Source of the DNA: Papio anubis
Taxonomy: Eukaryota > Chordata > Mammalia > Primates > Cercopithecidae
Direction of reading: 5' to 3'
DNA length: 64,000 bases
NCBI RefSeq assembly: GCF_008728515.1
Contig: NC_044976.1
Coordinates: forward strand, 212,165,467-212,229,466
Both the position numbers and the translations under genes were made by a program. Positions 1 to 11,845 of the stretch are shown here, in pieces. The notes beneath the pieces are model-generated. The model worked only from the letters and a program-made list of their open reading frames with translations. It searched no databases and had not been told where the DNA came from. Position 1 is the first letter of the stretch. The number at the start of each line of letters is the position of its first letter.

Positions 1-95
1 GGCCAGGCTGGTCTCGAGCTCCTGACCTCAGGTGATCCACCCACCTCGGCCTCCGAAAGTGCTGGGACTACAGGCATGAGTCACGGCACCTGGCC
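1..95 (-). mobile_element. Alu, 5' part, cut by window edge
   Basis: Reverse complement of the Alu left monomer head. It runs from the 'ggccaggctggtctcgagct' segment to the reverse complement of the Alu 5' start near base 95. The rest of the element lies outside the window. Confidence 0.95.
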
Positions 96-1379
96 TGAAT
101 ACTTATTATATACAATGCTGATGGCATGATACAAAATAAGAGTCCATATTTACCCTCAATAGGCAAGTCAGGAAAGAAAATAAATAATTTCAATATAGTA
201 TGACAAGTAGTTTGAAGAGATAAAGACAAAATTCTATGGGAAGCACAAGTTTCTAAAAGGCTCTAGTCTAAAGGATCAGAAACCTTTTTCTTGGAAAAGT
301 GAAAGTTATGCTGAAATACGAATTTTTCCAGAGGAAAAGAATGTCTCTGTACTATTAATAATATGATGGGTGATCTTGACACGTTGTTGAATTGCTGGTC
401 AACACAGAACAAGCATCTCTTTCATGTCTCATCTGGTGTCTTCCTGAGCCCAGCCGTCAGGATGTAGTCAAGTGTTTCTACATAAATGATAGATGACTGC
501 TAGAAAACCCTAGTAAACTTCAATTCTCCACTGTCAATTTGTTATATTAAATAGTTTAGCCATAAAACTGTCTTTCTGTGCGGTCAGCATATTTTTAAAT
601 AACATATTTTTGCTTCTGTACATGTTTATTAAGGTGGAAGCTTCGGCTATATGTCCACTTATTTGTTTCCTTATGGTTTTAAACTAAAGATTCTGATACA
701 TAAAGAGTGAGACCCAATCAATAGGCTCTTGGATTCCTTCCAGTAGAACAGTTTTCAACAACCTGTCCTACTGTAGGGGTTCATATCGAAAGGACAGGAG
801 AGATCACCAGCATTTTAAAATTCTGTTTCTAGATTCATAAATTTAGAACGGAATGCCTATACAGAAGCCTTCATTTTTCAACATGTACTCATTTTTACTA
901 AAATCTGATTTTTGAATAAAATTCTGATACAAATATACAGTGACTACACATGGATGAATCAGGAAGACATTTATGTTTTACTCCCCTAAAGTATATATGA
1001 GCCACTGTCAAACTCAACAGGGAAATGTCTTAAATGACTTTATTTCCAGAAGCTCCCACAGTTCAACCACATGCCTATTAATCCTCGGCCAGTCTCTGAA
1101 GCGTGCCGTTAATCTGAAAACTCCCTCTCTTGAATCTCTACCTACTGTGAGGTCAAATTCTTTCGCACACATATGGCACTTTGTATGTGGATTGATTCTT
1201 TCTCTAGGAACGGATTCTAAGAGTCAATAGTCATTTACAAAGTGATGTGACAACACACTGTGTACAAATTCACCTGATTAGATGTGTCAAAAAAAAAGAC
1301 ACAGGCCAGATTCTGTAGTCCGGAATATATGAATGACTCCACGTACCAACACTGCAGTCCAGAAATTAAAAAAAAAAAA
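96..1379. other. Unique AT-rich sequence, no gene seen
   Basis: No repeat family, RNA gene or convincing coding exon is recognised. Open frames here are short and lack protein-like composition. A short A-run lies near 1290 and another near 1369. Confidence 0.6.
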
Positions 1380-1505
1380 TCTGGTTGTCATCTCGGTTGT
1401 ACCACTAACTAGTTGTGACCTTGGAAAATTACTTAACCACTCTGAACCTTGATTACTTATCTATAACAGAGGTGTTAGAGCTAGAGCTCCATAATACTTA
1501 AAAGT
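1380..1505 (+). mobile_element. MIR SINE fragment
   Basis: Contains the MIR core order: 'ctagttgtgaccttggaaaa', then 'ttacttaaccactctgaacc', then a 'ttacttatctataacagagg' segment. This matches the conserved tRNA-derived core of MIR in sense orientation with typical old divergence. Confidence 0.8.
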
Positions 1506-2039
1506 CTTTGGATGAAAAACTAAGCTATTGTGTTATGGGCTTTTTTCCTTATTTACCACCCTTGTTAGCTCCTTGCTCCATTTCTTTCATAAAAAGACAA
1601 ATAAGGAAAAAATGCTATTAAGACATCAATAATTTTGAAATTTAACAGAACTATCATTGTACATGTTGTTTGCCTGGCTCTTTGCCTTGAGTGCACAAAT
1701 GTGGTCAAATCTTACAGCCTTCAGGCTACGACATGCTGACGAGCAGGGATGTTCACACAGCAAACGTTTATTGCATGTCTACTACGTTAGACACTCTTTG
1801 AGCAAGGCACAAAACAAACCCAAACCTCTTGAGATCAATAAGTAAGATCTAGAGAATGTTAGAGAGTCATAGGTGATGAATCAAATGTGAGAAGGAAAGG
1901 CGAGAAATGAAGGGTAATTCTGTCTGTTGGTATGTTTAGGGCTTGAGCCATTGGTTATGTAATAGTGACATTTGCTGAGGTTGGGGAAAACAGGTGAGGG
2001 AAGAGGGAATACAAGTTAGTGGAGTCCAGGCTGAATTAA
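1506..2039. other. Intergenic sequence, possible ancient repeat near 1765-1810
   Basis: No gene is seen. The stretch near 1765-1810 ('tttattgcatgtctactacg') resembles the common ancient motif 'tttattgagcacctactatg', but too little remains to name a family. Confidence 0.4.
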
Positions 2040-3512
2040 TTACGCCGTTTTGGAAATAGTAAGTTTGAGATGCCTACTAAACATCCAAATGCTGATATCA
2101 CATAGGCAGTTAGACATGTGAGTCTGGAGCTTTGGACAGAAGTTAGGGATAGAACTTCAATTTGGGAATCATGCCCCATAGGTTGTTTTTAAAGCAATGG
2201 GTCTAGAAAGAAAGTATAGGTAGCCAAGAGTATCCAGGATTGAGCTGTGAGAGGATCCAGTAGTTAGAGGTCAGGTAAAGGAGGCAGAGTCAGCATAAAA
2301 GACAGATTCAGCCAAAATGGCAAGAAGAAAATTAAGCGAGTGTGATGGCTCAAAACCAGAGTAGTTTTTCAAAAATAAGCAAATGCTTAACTGTGTAAAA
2401 TACTGCTGAGGGGGGTGGGTAGATAAGGTGTCCACTGGATTCAGCAACATGAGAATCACTGGAAACTTTCCAAAGCACAATTTTAGTTGAGTAGTGGGGA
2501 CAGAAACCAGACTGGAATGAGTTGAAGAAAGAACAGGAAGTAAACAGATGGGGACTCATAGTCTAGTCAACTACCTCAGGAAGTTCTGTTCAGAAGGTCA
2601 TCAGGGAAAAATGATGTGAAACCACAAGATTACTGGCTGATATTTATATCCTAAAAGAGATGACCCAGTACAAGGACTGGTTGATGCAGAGACATTTGGA
2701 ATCATTGATCAAAGACCCTTTGAAGGCAATCAGGGATAAGTTCCAGAATCCAAGAGGAAGACTCTTCTTCCACACTATCAGAAGGAGAAATAAAGATGTA
2801 TATATGAGTGAACACCTTTTATAATTAGTGGTAGAAAGATAGTTTAAACATCTTCTGGCTGGGCTTGGTGACTCACGCCTGTAATCCCACCACTTTGGGA
2901 GGCTGAGGCCGGTGGATTACCTGAGGTCGGGAGTTCGAGACCAGCCTGGCCAACAAGGTGAAACCCCGTTTCTGCTAAGAATACAAACATTAGCCAGGAG
3001 TGGTGGTGGGTGCCTGTAATCCCAGCTACTCGGGAGATTGAAGAATGTAAGTGAAGTAAAGAGGAAAGTATAGAAAAGGAGAGATGGGTGGGTGAAAAAT
3101 GGAGAAGTGATTGGAAGCATGAGCTCAGTGGGGCGAAACAATTGTTGCAGAAGCAATTACAAAGTACTGTGCTGGACAAAGAGGGGGAAGGCTCAGAAAA
3201 CGGGACGCTCAGGACAGAGTTAGTGCACTTAACGATGATGACACAGTCCGAGGGAGTAGGTGCTGAGTTGGGAAATGGAGAGAAAAAAGTAAATGGAGGT
3301 GGGAAAATCAAGGGGCTGGTAGACTGGGGTCACCCTGTGTGGGTGTCAAATTCACCAGGACTGACAGCAGACATAGGGATGGAGTGGGTCACTGTGAGCC
3401 AAGAACTGAAGTCATTCTCTTCAGATGAAAAGGAATGATCAGGAAACCAGAAGATGATCTTAACAAGAGGCTGCATGAGTCACGAGGAAACTGAGGGTTT
3501 TGGAGAAAGGAG
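2040..3512 (-). mobile_element. L2 LINE fragment, antisense, interrupted by an Alu
   Basis: The plus strand reads as the complement of the L2 ORF2 region: 'gtttgagatgcctactaaac', then 'cataggcagttagacatgtg', then 'gtgagtctggagctttggac', in L2 order. The 3050-3500 part continues with more diverged L2-like text, including 'gaactgaagtcattctcttc'. The Alu at 2857-3042 sits inside it. Open frames here carry stops and are relics. Confidence 0.7.
2857..3042 (+). mobile_element. Alu, 3'-truncated
   Basis: Starts with a normal Alu head ('ggctgggcttggtgactcac') and ends after the middle part ('agctactcgggagattg') with no right-monomer end or A-tail. About 186 bp remain. Confidence 0.95.
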
Positions 3513-3513
3513 G

Positions 3514-4069
3514 TGTATTAGTCTGGGTTCTCTAGAGGAACAGGACTAACAGCATAGATATATATACGAAAGGGAGTCTATTAAGGAGAATGGACTCACA
3601 CGATCACAAGGTGAAGTTTCACCATAAGCCATCTGCAAGCTGAGGAGCAAGGAAGCCAGTAGTGGCTCAGTCGGAGTCCCAAAGCCTCAAAAGTAGGGAA
3701 GCTGACAGTGCAGCCTTCAGTCTGTGGTGGAAGGCCCCAGAGCCCCTAGCAAAGCACTGGGGTAAGCCCAAGAGTCCAAAAGCTGAAGAATTTGGAGTCT
3801 GATGTTTGAGGGCAGGAAGCATTCGGCACGGGAGAAAGATGGAGGCCGGAAGACTCAGCCAGTCTAGTCCTTCCGCATTCCTCTGCCTGCGTTATTCTAG
3901 CTGTACTGGCAGCTACTTAGACTGGCAGCAGATTGAGGGTGGGTCTACCTCTCCCAGTCCACTGACTCAAATGTTAATCTCCTTTAGCAACATCCTCACA
4001 GACGCACCCAGCAATAACACTTTGAATCCTTCAATCCAATCAAGTTGACACTGAATATTAACCATCACA
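3514..4069 (-). mobile_element. Solo ERVL LTR, MLT2-type, with 5-bp target duplication
   Basis: The plus strand runs from 'tgtattagtctgggttctct' to 'gaatattaaccatcaca', the TG...CA ends of an MLT2-family LTR seen from its reverse strand. It is flanked by GGAGG at 3509-3513 and GGAGG at 4070-4074, the 5-bp duplication expected for ERVL. No internal retroviral sequence lies on either side, so this is a solo LTR left by LTR-LTR recombination. The 80-residue open frame at 3806-4048 lies inside the LTR and is not a gene. Confidence 0.85.
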
Positions 4070-4074
4070 GGAGG

Positions 4075-4792
4075 ACTAAAACTTAGAAAAATGTTTAAGG
4101 TATGAAAATAAAAACAGCCTCCAGTGGAGAAAACCATAGACAAAATGGTGTTATTGGAGGTTCCAGTTAGCAAGAAGTTCAGAAGAATGTTCCAGTCACA
4201 CACTATAAATGGCGAATCAGGTCCAGACTCCAAATACAAGACTTTTTCTACTTTATCACATTTGCTATATGGTAAATGTGTATTTTCTTTTTGGTCTTTA
4301 GATTTGTTTTGAGACTTTTGTGATTATTTCTGGAGATAAGTGGAAAATCACGGAGAGGGGCCCTGAAATCTCTCTAAGGTATATATGAGATTTAGATCTT
4401 AATTGCTTTCTGATAATATACACATTTATGCTCTCTTTTTAGCATTATAAATAGAAATAACCTAAAATATGAATAAATTATTTTTGATTAACCTGATTTT
4501 AATTTTAAAAAGAGTGTAGACATTCAAACATTTGCACCTTTCTTTTTTGTCTCTTTCCTCCTGTGACCACATGTTAAACCTCTGCTTAGACATTGACACG
4601 AGAAGCCTTCCTGATACCATCAGCTGCTCCTTGTCATTTTACTTGCACTGGATCCTTATTTTTCTTGAGCCCATATCTCACTCTCTTTGAGAACATCCCA
4701 GGTGAATTCTCCCAATTTTATATGATGTTAAGGATTTAAGAGGCCAAATTTTTGGAAATATATGTTCACGCACACACACATACACAATCCAA
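4075..4792. other. Unique sequence, no gene seen
   Basis: AT-rich non-coding sequence with no recognisable repeat. A short CA tract lies near 4770-4785. Confidence 0.6.
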
Positions 4793-4982
4793 ATGTTGCC
4801 ACTTTCTAGCTGTGTGACATTGACCTTATTTCTTAACTGCTTAACTGTACTGTAAAATGAAAATAAAAGTAGCCATACCACACGGCAGTCATGGGAACTA
4901 AATAGGAAAACACATACATAGGGGTTAACAGAGCCTGAGGCATAGTGAGAACTGAATGAATGTTAATTCTGATGCATATTAC
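4793..4982 (+). mobile_element. MIR SINE
   Basis: Shows 'tttctagctgtgtgacattg', then 'actgtaaaatgaaaataaaa', then a tail with 'gcctgaggcatagtgagaac' and 'tgaatgaatgtta'. This is the complete MIR core-to-tail order in sense orientation. Confidence 0.85.
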
Positions 4983-5925
4983 ATATGCACTGTGCATGTA
5001 CATTTACATATACATGCACACCTAAGGAAAAGAATAGGCTTCCCCTGAATTTCCCGTGTATAAATGAATGCTCTTCCTATGAACTTCTCTGTCTTCCTTT
5101 AAAACACTATTGACAAGCTCCCAATCTGTAGATCTTAAGCATCTAATCATGACTGGTTTCCCACCCTCAGAACAATCTATCAGCTCCTTGATTTCCCATT
5201 TTCTCTCAAATTTCATTCAAAAGCTCTTTTTCATTATTTTCCACTAGTCCTTAGAATTTTGCCCTTTGATTTTTAACCATTTGAATTCAGAAATAAAATG
5301 GTGGTAGAAGTCATGTGATCCAAAAGATCAGTGTTTATTTAGCAAACATTATTTAAAACTATTCTTTTAAATGAGCAATTTTATGCCTCATCCAATATTT
5401 AAAGTTAATTTATCTGTTGATATTTCCCCTGACAGTCCTTTGTGAAAACAGTCATCTAATTAAGCGTATACCTCTGACTCATGCACCTTGCATTGCAGGT
5501 CAGAAAGGAAATGAATAAATTCTGGGTGGAAACGAAACTTAAGCTGGAAGATCCCCTCAAAGGTAACATGACCACATGAGAGATCTCCTTGTATGAATTT
5601 GCCAACCTAAAATTAAACTTCAAATTTACTGTTCTAACATTTGCTTCTGTGAAAACAACATAATCTTACCTGGATTCTATCAATAATGCCCAGATACATA
5701 CCAATTCCTTAAATTACAGGCATCCATAATAACTGACATCTGAAAAGCAAAGTGAAGAGATCTATTCAGAACATGACACTTAGCTCAATTTTAAATTGGT
5801 CAAAATGAGGTAACTTACAGTTCAGTTGTTTCGGAAGGGACTTGGAGTTCTTCTCATTCTTACTTCTCCTTAGGGTTATTGTCAAAACTAAGTCGATTGC
5901 TTGCCATAGTCAATAACAGTCTGCA
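4983..5925. other. Unique sequence containing one exon-like segment
   Basis: No repeat is recognised. The only gene-like signal is the 64-bp segment at 5499-5562, listed separately. Confidence 0.5.
5499..5562 (+). other. Candidate internal exon, 64 bp, unproven
   Basis: A 3' splice acceptor-like run ('atgcaccttgcattgcag') precedes 5499, and a donor 'ag|gtaaca' follows 5562. The segment is open in one frame only, giving VRKEMNKFWVETKLKLEDPL, with lysine- and glutamate-rich codons resembling protein. The other two frames have stops. The polypyrimidine tract is moderate. No homologous protein is recognised, and no neighbouring exon can be linked to it. A chance combination is quite possible in a window of this size. 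Confidence 0.2.
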
Positions 5926-7090
5926 GCCACCTCACACCCTATTGAATGAGAGGCTATTGGATGGCTATGATCGAAAAGATAAGAGGTTAACAAATGTTGA
6001 TGAGGTTGTGGAGGAAAGGGAAGACTTGTACACTCTTGGTGGGAATGTAGACTGGTATAGCCATTATGAAAGACATTATGGAGATTCCTACAGAAATTAA
6101 AAACAGAACTACTATATGACCCAGTAATCCCTTTTCTGGATATGCACCCAAGGGAGAGGAAATCACCACCTCCTAAAGATATCTGAACTCTCAGGTTTAC
6201 GCAGCATTATTCACAATAGCCAAGATATGTAAACAACCTAAGTGCCTTTTAATGAACGAAAGGATAAAGGAAAGGTGGTATATTGGAATATATACAATGG
6301 AATATATGGAATATACACATGGAATATTGCTCAGCCTTTAAAAAGGGGGATGCTGACATTTGCCACCACATTTTGGGCACAGAGGACATCATGCTAAGTG
6401 ATAGAAGCTAGACACAGATAGGAAAAGTTGCATGATCTCACAAATATTTAGAATCTTTTCTTAAAAGGTTAAATATATAGAAATAGAGAATGAAACCGTG
6501 GTTACAATGGGGGGGAATAGGAAGGTGGAGGTCAAAGCATATAAGGTAGCACATATGTAGGATGAACAAGTCTAGAGAACTGACATACAACATGAGGACT
6601 AAAGTTAATACAATTTTATTGTATTAGGGATTTTTTTTTTTTTTGAGATGGAGTCTCACTCTGTCCCCCAAGCTGGAGTGCAGTGGCGCCATCTCAGCTC
6701 ACTGCAACCTCCGCCCCCCAGGTTCAAGCGATTCTCCTGACTCAGCCTCCCGAGCAGCTGGGATTACAGGTGCCTGCTACCCCACCTGGCTACTTTTTTG
6801 TATTTTCAGTAGAGATGGGGTTTCACCATCTTGACCAGGCTGGTCTTCAACTGCTGACCCTGTGATCCACCCACCTCAGCCTCCCAAAGTGCTGGGATTA
6901 CAGGCGTGAGCCACCACGCCCGAGTATATTAGGGATTTTTATGAAGTAAGTAGATCTTAGCTGCTCTTGCCACAAAAAAGTAACTATGTGAGACAAAAAT
7001 ATGTTAATCTTCTTCACTATAGCAATCATTTTACATCTACATGTATCCTGTACCATCATGTTGCACAACCCAAATATGCACAATAAAATC
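5926..7090 (+). mobile_element. L1M-type 3' end (ORF2 C-terminus and 3'UTR), split by Alu
   Basis: Shows the L1 ORF2 tail order: 'gttgtggaggaaagggaaga', 'tgggaatgtagactggtata', 'attcacaatagccaagatat', then the 3'UTR text 'gtggttacaatgggggggaa' and 'aactgacatacaacatgagg'. It resumes after the Alu with 'ttagctgctcttgccacaaa' and ends near 'aatatgcacaataaaa'. It carries frameshifts and stops, so it is 5'-truncated and non-coding. The divergence suggests L1MA/L1MB or early L1P. Confidence 0.85.
6631..6922 (-). mobile_element. Alu, full-length, antisense
   Basis: Starts with a T-run (the A-tail complement) and 'gagatggagtctcactctgt' and ends with 'gagccaccacgcccga'. The flanks 'tattaggga' (6622-6630) and 'tattaggga' (6928-6936) form the target duplication. 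It is inserted in the L1 3'UTR. Confidence 0.97.
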
Positions 7091-9154
7091 TACTTCTGAA
7101 GTCTTCAATGAAGTATTCCTATAAACTGAGCTATATGGTAAGAATTACACTGAACTAGGGACCCAAGTTTCTGATTCAGATAAAATGAGGGCAGGAAGAG
7201 TGAAGGGGAAAGGCTAAAATGTTTGACCTCCCAGACACTTTTTTCCTCTACATTCACATCAGGTTATAGGAAATTTGACTATTCAAATTCAAAATCAAAA
7301 TAAAAATGAACTTGATTATTTCTGTTTTAACGTCTTTCTATTTGTGATGCTTAAAAAAATAGCATAGGAGTATGTTTTATCTGAAATCAATTAATATCTG
7401 GATTTACTTCCATCAGTACTATTAACTTTATGACTACGAAAATGTTACTTAAATCCAGTTTTATTGTCTGTAAAACTAGTAGGGAGAATTGGATATCATT
7501 AAAAGTTCTAAAAAAACACCTTCTTCTTTATGAAACAATCGCTATAATAAGACCTGTCCTGACAACTTAACTACCTTCTAAGGATCAAATGATGTAAGAT
7601 ATATGAAATTACAAACTATAAATCGTGAGTCAAATTTAAACTTCTCTTGCTATTGTTCTAACTGAGCCAGATAAAGATTGAGTTAATTGTCTAAGATAAT
7701 ACCACTAACAAGTCATACTTCTTCAAAAGCTGATTGCAACTCATCACAAAAACTAAAAAAAAAAAAAAACTTTTTAATGAATAAACACATGCACTGGGGT
7801 TGGAACCTAAACTGTTTGTCCCAGGGCCTGGGCACTTAATCACTATCACTATTTCATGCTGTGCTACATTTGCCTACGAAGATAAATTAAAGTCAGTGGC
7901 GGAGAAGCCATGGAGTAATTCCATAATACTAGTACCAATTTAATTTAGAATAATGGGAGCAGAGAGCACCAGAATAAGCAAGCCACAAGGCACTGTTCTA
8001 CTAGGGGAATACTTCAGAATGAGAATCATTTTTGTGAATTGAATACTTTTGAGATGTTAGACAATTCCAAAAAGTTCTCATGCTTCAGATATTGTGATAA
8101 TAGTCCTTCTTTTCTCTGGAAAAGAGAAAAAAAATATACAGATTAGATCACAGTTATTTCCTCAAATACGCCAACCCATCCCTGAGGGGGTAGTATATTT
8201 ACAGGAAGGAAAACTATGCAAGGGTCTGTGCCCCAGACAAGGGAAGCCAAGATAACAGCATGGCTCAATAAAGTCCACTTAAAGCAAGTTCCATTTCATC
8301 TGACTCCCAAAGCGCACACCAAACTTGCTGAAAAGGCCAATATGATCCTTGTTATCCTTCCACACTGCTTACACATACAGTCTGCACCTGTGCCAGTGGC
8401 ATAAGATACTGAAAGCTGACCTCTCCCTCAGGAGTCAGCCAATTGTCTTTAGCCCAATCCAAACTAAACCTTCTCTGGCCCTAGGCCTTCTTCTGAGAAT
8501 AAAAATGTCTAGCAACTTAACTTTCTCTTAAGCTATTAAATAGACTTTACTAAAGCACTTATTTTTAAAATAAAAGGCCTTTTTTATACGGCTAAAGTAA
8601 AACATTGTGAAAATTTGGAAAATAGTAAAAGTTATTAAGGAACAGTAGAATCTCATTTCCTAGAATCAACCACTATAGTATATATCTTTCGTATGTTTGT
8701 ATGTGCATAATTCCAACTTTATACTATATATATAATATCTATACAATTTGTTTCATATGTTTAGGAATCAAAATTGTGACTACATTATTTAATGCAATTT
8801 TTTAAATTTAGTAGTACATGGGGAGTACATTTCTATATGATGAAACTTTGTAAACATTATTTTTTAGGAACTTCTTCAGGCTGTAATAGAGTAGTAATAA
8901 AATTAATCTTTGGCAGACAGTAATTATAGAGGCTGGATAAAATATCAGAAATACACCTATAAAAAGGCATTGGAGAACAACCAAAGCAACCAGGCCTTGA
9001 GGGGCCAGTATCCCAGAGAGAAGGGAAATGCATTGCTGTAAGATCAATATTTCCCCTATATTTCCCCTTAAGGTATTTATTAATCCATAAGCACTTCACA
9101 GCATACAGGCCAAGCAGGGAGATGAAAATCTTCAGGGGTTAAGAAAAAAGAAAG
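7091..9154. other. Unique AT-rich sequence, no gene seen
   Basis: About 2 kb without recognisable Alu, L1 or LTR. The block 8580-8790 ('aacattgtgaaaatttggaa', 'agaatcaaccactatagtat') has the look of a very old LINE or DNA-element relic but cannot be named. An A-run lies near 7756-7770. Open frames at 8216-8531 and 8808-9099 lack protein-like features. Confidence 0.5.
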
Positions 9155-9156
9155 GG

Positions 9157-9172
9157 GCCGGGCGCAGTGGCC
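9157..9172 (+). repeat. Tiny Alu 5'-head stub
   Basis: The 16-base string 'ggccgggcgcagtggc' equals the first bases of Alu and then stops, with unrelated sequence after it. It may be a remnant of an abortive insertion or a deletion scar. Chance is unlikely but not excluded. Confidence 0.4.
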
Positions 9173-9349
9173 TAAAGGAAGCCAGACCAAGGTGCTTTAT
9201 AGCAGCACTACTGAAACTGAACAATAAAGGAAAATTTAGAATCAGCCAGAAAAAAAACAACATATTTGTACAAACAACAACAATAATATTGAGACTGGAT
9301 TCTTTAAAAAATCGAATCAAGAAGAAATCTTGATTTTAAATTTAAAAGA

Positions 9350-9387
9350 ATAAAGCATGTTTAAATAGGAAGAGAGAAAGTCAAATT
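9350..9387 (+). repeat. 38-bp exact copy of L1 segment 9771-9808
   Basis: The 38 bases from 'ataaagcatgtttaaatagg' onwards recur exactly at 9771-9808. The second copy sits in its normal L1 ORF2 context. This first copy lies outside it, about 130 bp before the L1 text begins. Both are in the same orientation, 421 bp apart. Confidence 0.9.
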
Positions 9388-9518
9388 ACGGTACTGACAG
9401 AAAGACTGCTTTCTTCAAATTTACTGTTTAGAGAAAATATTCTTAATAAATTTAGGTTCAATTAAAACATTTTCTGACAAACAAAAACTAAATAAAAATG
9501 GGTTGTGATCCTGTATTT

Positions 9519-11389
9519 TAGCCTTCGACAAAATTCAACATCACTTTATGTTAAAAACTCTCAATAAACTAGTAATAAAGTATGGAAGGAATATATCTCA
9601 AAATAGTAAGAGCCGTATATGACAAACCCAGAGCCAGTATCATACTGAATGGGCAAAAGCTGGAAGCGTTTCTCTTGAAAACCAGCACAAGACAAGGATA
9701 TCCTCTCTCATCACTCCTATTCAGCAAAGTATTAGGAGTGCTGGCCAGGGCAATCAGGCAAGAGAAAGAAATAAAGCATGTTTAAATAGGAAGAGAGAAA
9801 GTCAAATTGTCTCTGTTTCCAGATGACATGATCCTATGTCTAGAAAACCCCAGCCCAAAAGCTCCTTAAGCTGATAAGCAACTTCAGCAAAGTCTCAGGA
9901 CACAAAATCAATGTGCAAAAATCACAAACATTCTTATACACCTACAATAGGCAAGCAGAGAGCCAAATCATGAAGAACTCCCATTCACAATTGCTACAAA
10001 GAGAATAAAATACCTAGGAATACAGCTAACAAGGGATGTGAAGGACCTCTTCAAGGAAGACTACTAACCACTGCTCAAGAAATTAAGAGAACATGAACAA
10101 ATGGAAAAGCTTTCCATGCTTGTAGATAGGAAAATGGCCATATTGCCCAAAGTAATTTATAGATTCAATGCTATTCCCATCAAACTACCATTGACATTCT
10201 TCATAGAATTAGAAAAATCTACTTTAAAATGCATATAGAACCGAAAAATGGCCTGTATAGCCAAGACAATCCTAAGCAAAAAGGGCAAAGCTGGAGGCAT
10301 CACACTACCCAACTTCAAACTATACTACAAGGCTACAGCAACCAAAACAGCATGGTACTGGTACCAAAGCAGACACAATGGAACAGAATAGAGATCTCTC
10401 ACATCTATAACCATCTGATCTTCAACAAACCTTACAAAAACAGCAATGGGCAAAGGATTCCCTATCGAATAAATGGTGCTGGGAGAACTGGCTAGTCCCA
10501 GAAACTGGATCTCTTCCTTATACCTTATATAAAAATTAACTCAAGATGGAATAAAGACTTAAATGTAACACCCAAAACTATAAAAACCCTAGAAGAAAAT
10601 CTAGGCAATACTATTCAGGACATAAGCACGGGCCAAGATTTCATAACAAACACATCAAAAGCAATTGCAACAAAAGCAAAATTTGACAAATGGGACCTAA
10701 TTAAACTAAAGAGCTTCTGCACAACAAAAGAAACTATCACCAGAGTGAACAGACAACCTACAGAATGGGAGAAAATTTTACAATCTATCCATCTGACATA
10801 GGTCTAATATCAAGAATCTACAAGGAACTTAAATGTACAAGAAAAAAAAACCTCATTCAAAAGTGGGCAAAGGACATGAACAGACACTTCTCAAAAGAAG
10901 ACATTCATGTGGCCAACGAACATATGAAAAAAAAGCTCAACATTACTGATTATTAGAGAAATGCAAATCAAAACCACAATAAGATACCATCTCATGCCGC
11001 TCAGAATGGTGATTATTAAAAGTCAAGAAACAACAAATGCTGGAGAGGTTGTGAATAAATAGGAACGCTTTTACACTGTTGATGGGAATGTAAATTAGTT
11101 CAACCATTGTGGAAGACAGTGTGGCAATTCCTCAAGGATCTAGAACCAGAAATACTATTTGACCCAGCAATCCCATTACTGGGTATATACCCAAAGGAAT
11201 ATAAATCATGCTACTATAAAGACACATGCACACCTATGTTTATTGCAGCATTATTCACAAAAACAAAGACATGGAATCAACCCAAATGTCATCAATGATA
11301 AACTGAATAAAGAAAACATAGTACATATACATCATGGAATATTAATCAGCTATAAAAAGAAACAAGATCATGTCCTTTGCAGGGCGGGA
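9519..11389 (+). mobile_element. L1P ORF2 fragment, truncated at both ends
   Basis: A continuous run of L1 ORF2 from the reverse-transcriptase region ('gccagtatcatactgaatgg', 'gaaaaccagcacaagacaag') through 'aactggctagtccca' to the C-terminal region ('tttgacccagcaatcccatt', 'ttattgcagcattattcaca'). It stops abruptly at 'catgtcctttgcaggg', before the normal ORF2 end and 3'UTR. The catalytic start of ORF2 (endonuclease) is absent. Frames are broken into pieces such as 9582-9785 (residues ...EAFLLKTSTRQGYPLSS...), 10229-10495 and 10765-10956. It is a dead copy of primate-specific L1P age. Confidence 0.95.
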
Positions 11390-11394
11390 GGATC

Positions 11395-11845
11395 GTTTGA
11401 GGCAGCCCAAATTTCATCAACAATAAAATAGATAAATACTTTGTGATATACTTGTATAACGGGGTAAATATAGCAATGAAAATAAGCTGTTGTTACATGC
11501 TACCGCATGTAAAGAGTTCATGAACACAGTTTATTTGAGCAAAAGAACACACACCATAGAGTATATACTGGACAATTCCATCTATATATATAGTTCCCAA
11601 ATATGCTAAAACTAGCCTATGATGATGATAGATGACAAAATAATGATTACCTTTGGAGGGGTAATGATCAGAGGGGCTCACCAAAGAAATTCCTGAGATG
11701 CTGACAATTGTTCTATTTCTTGATCTGGGTGGTGGTTACGGAGTGTGATCACTTGGTAAAAATTCATAGAACAGCACACTTAGGATTTGAACACTTTTCT
11801 GTGTGAATGTTACATTTCCATTTTGAAAGGTTTACTTAAAAACAT
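11395..11845 (+). mobile_element. Older L1M/L1ME 3' end
   Basis: Begins inside ORF2 ('cagcccaaatttcatcaaca') and continues with L1M 3'UTR text: 'ttccatctatatatatagtt', 'tgattacctttggaggggta', 'ttcttgatctgggtggtggt', 'ttcatagaacagcacactta'. It directly abuts the younger L1P fragment, with a Y-rich/Alu-like short filler around 11390-11400. Confidence 0.8.
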
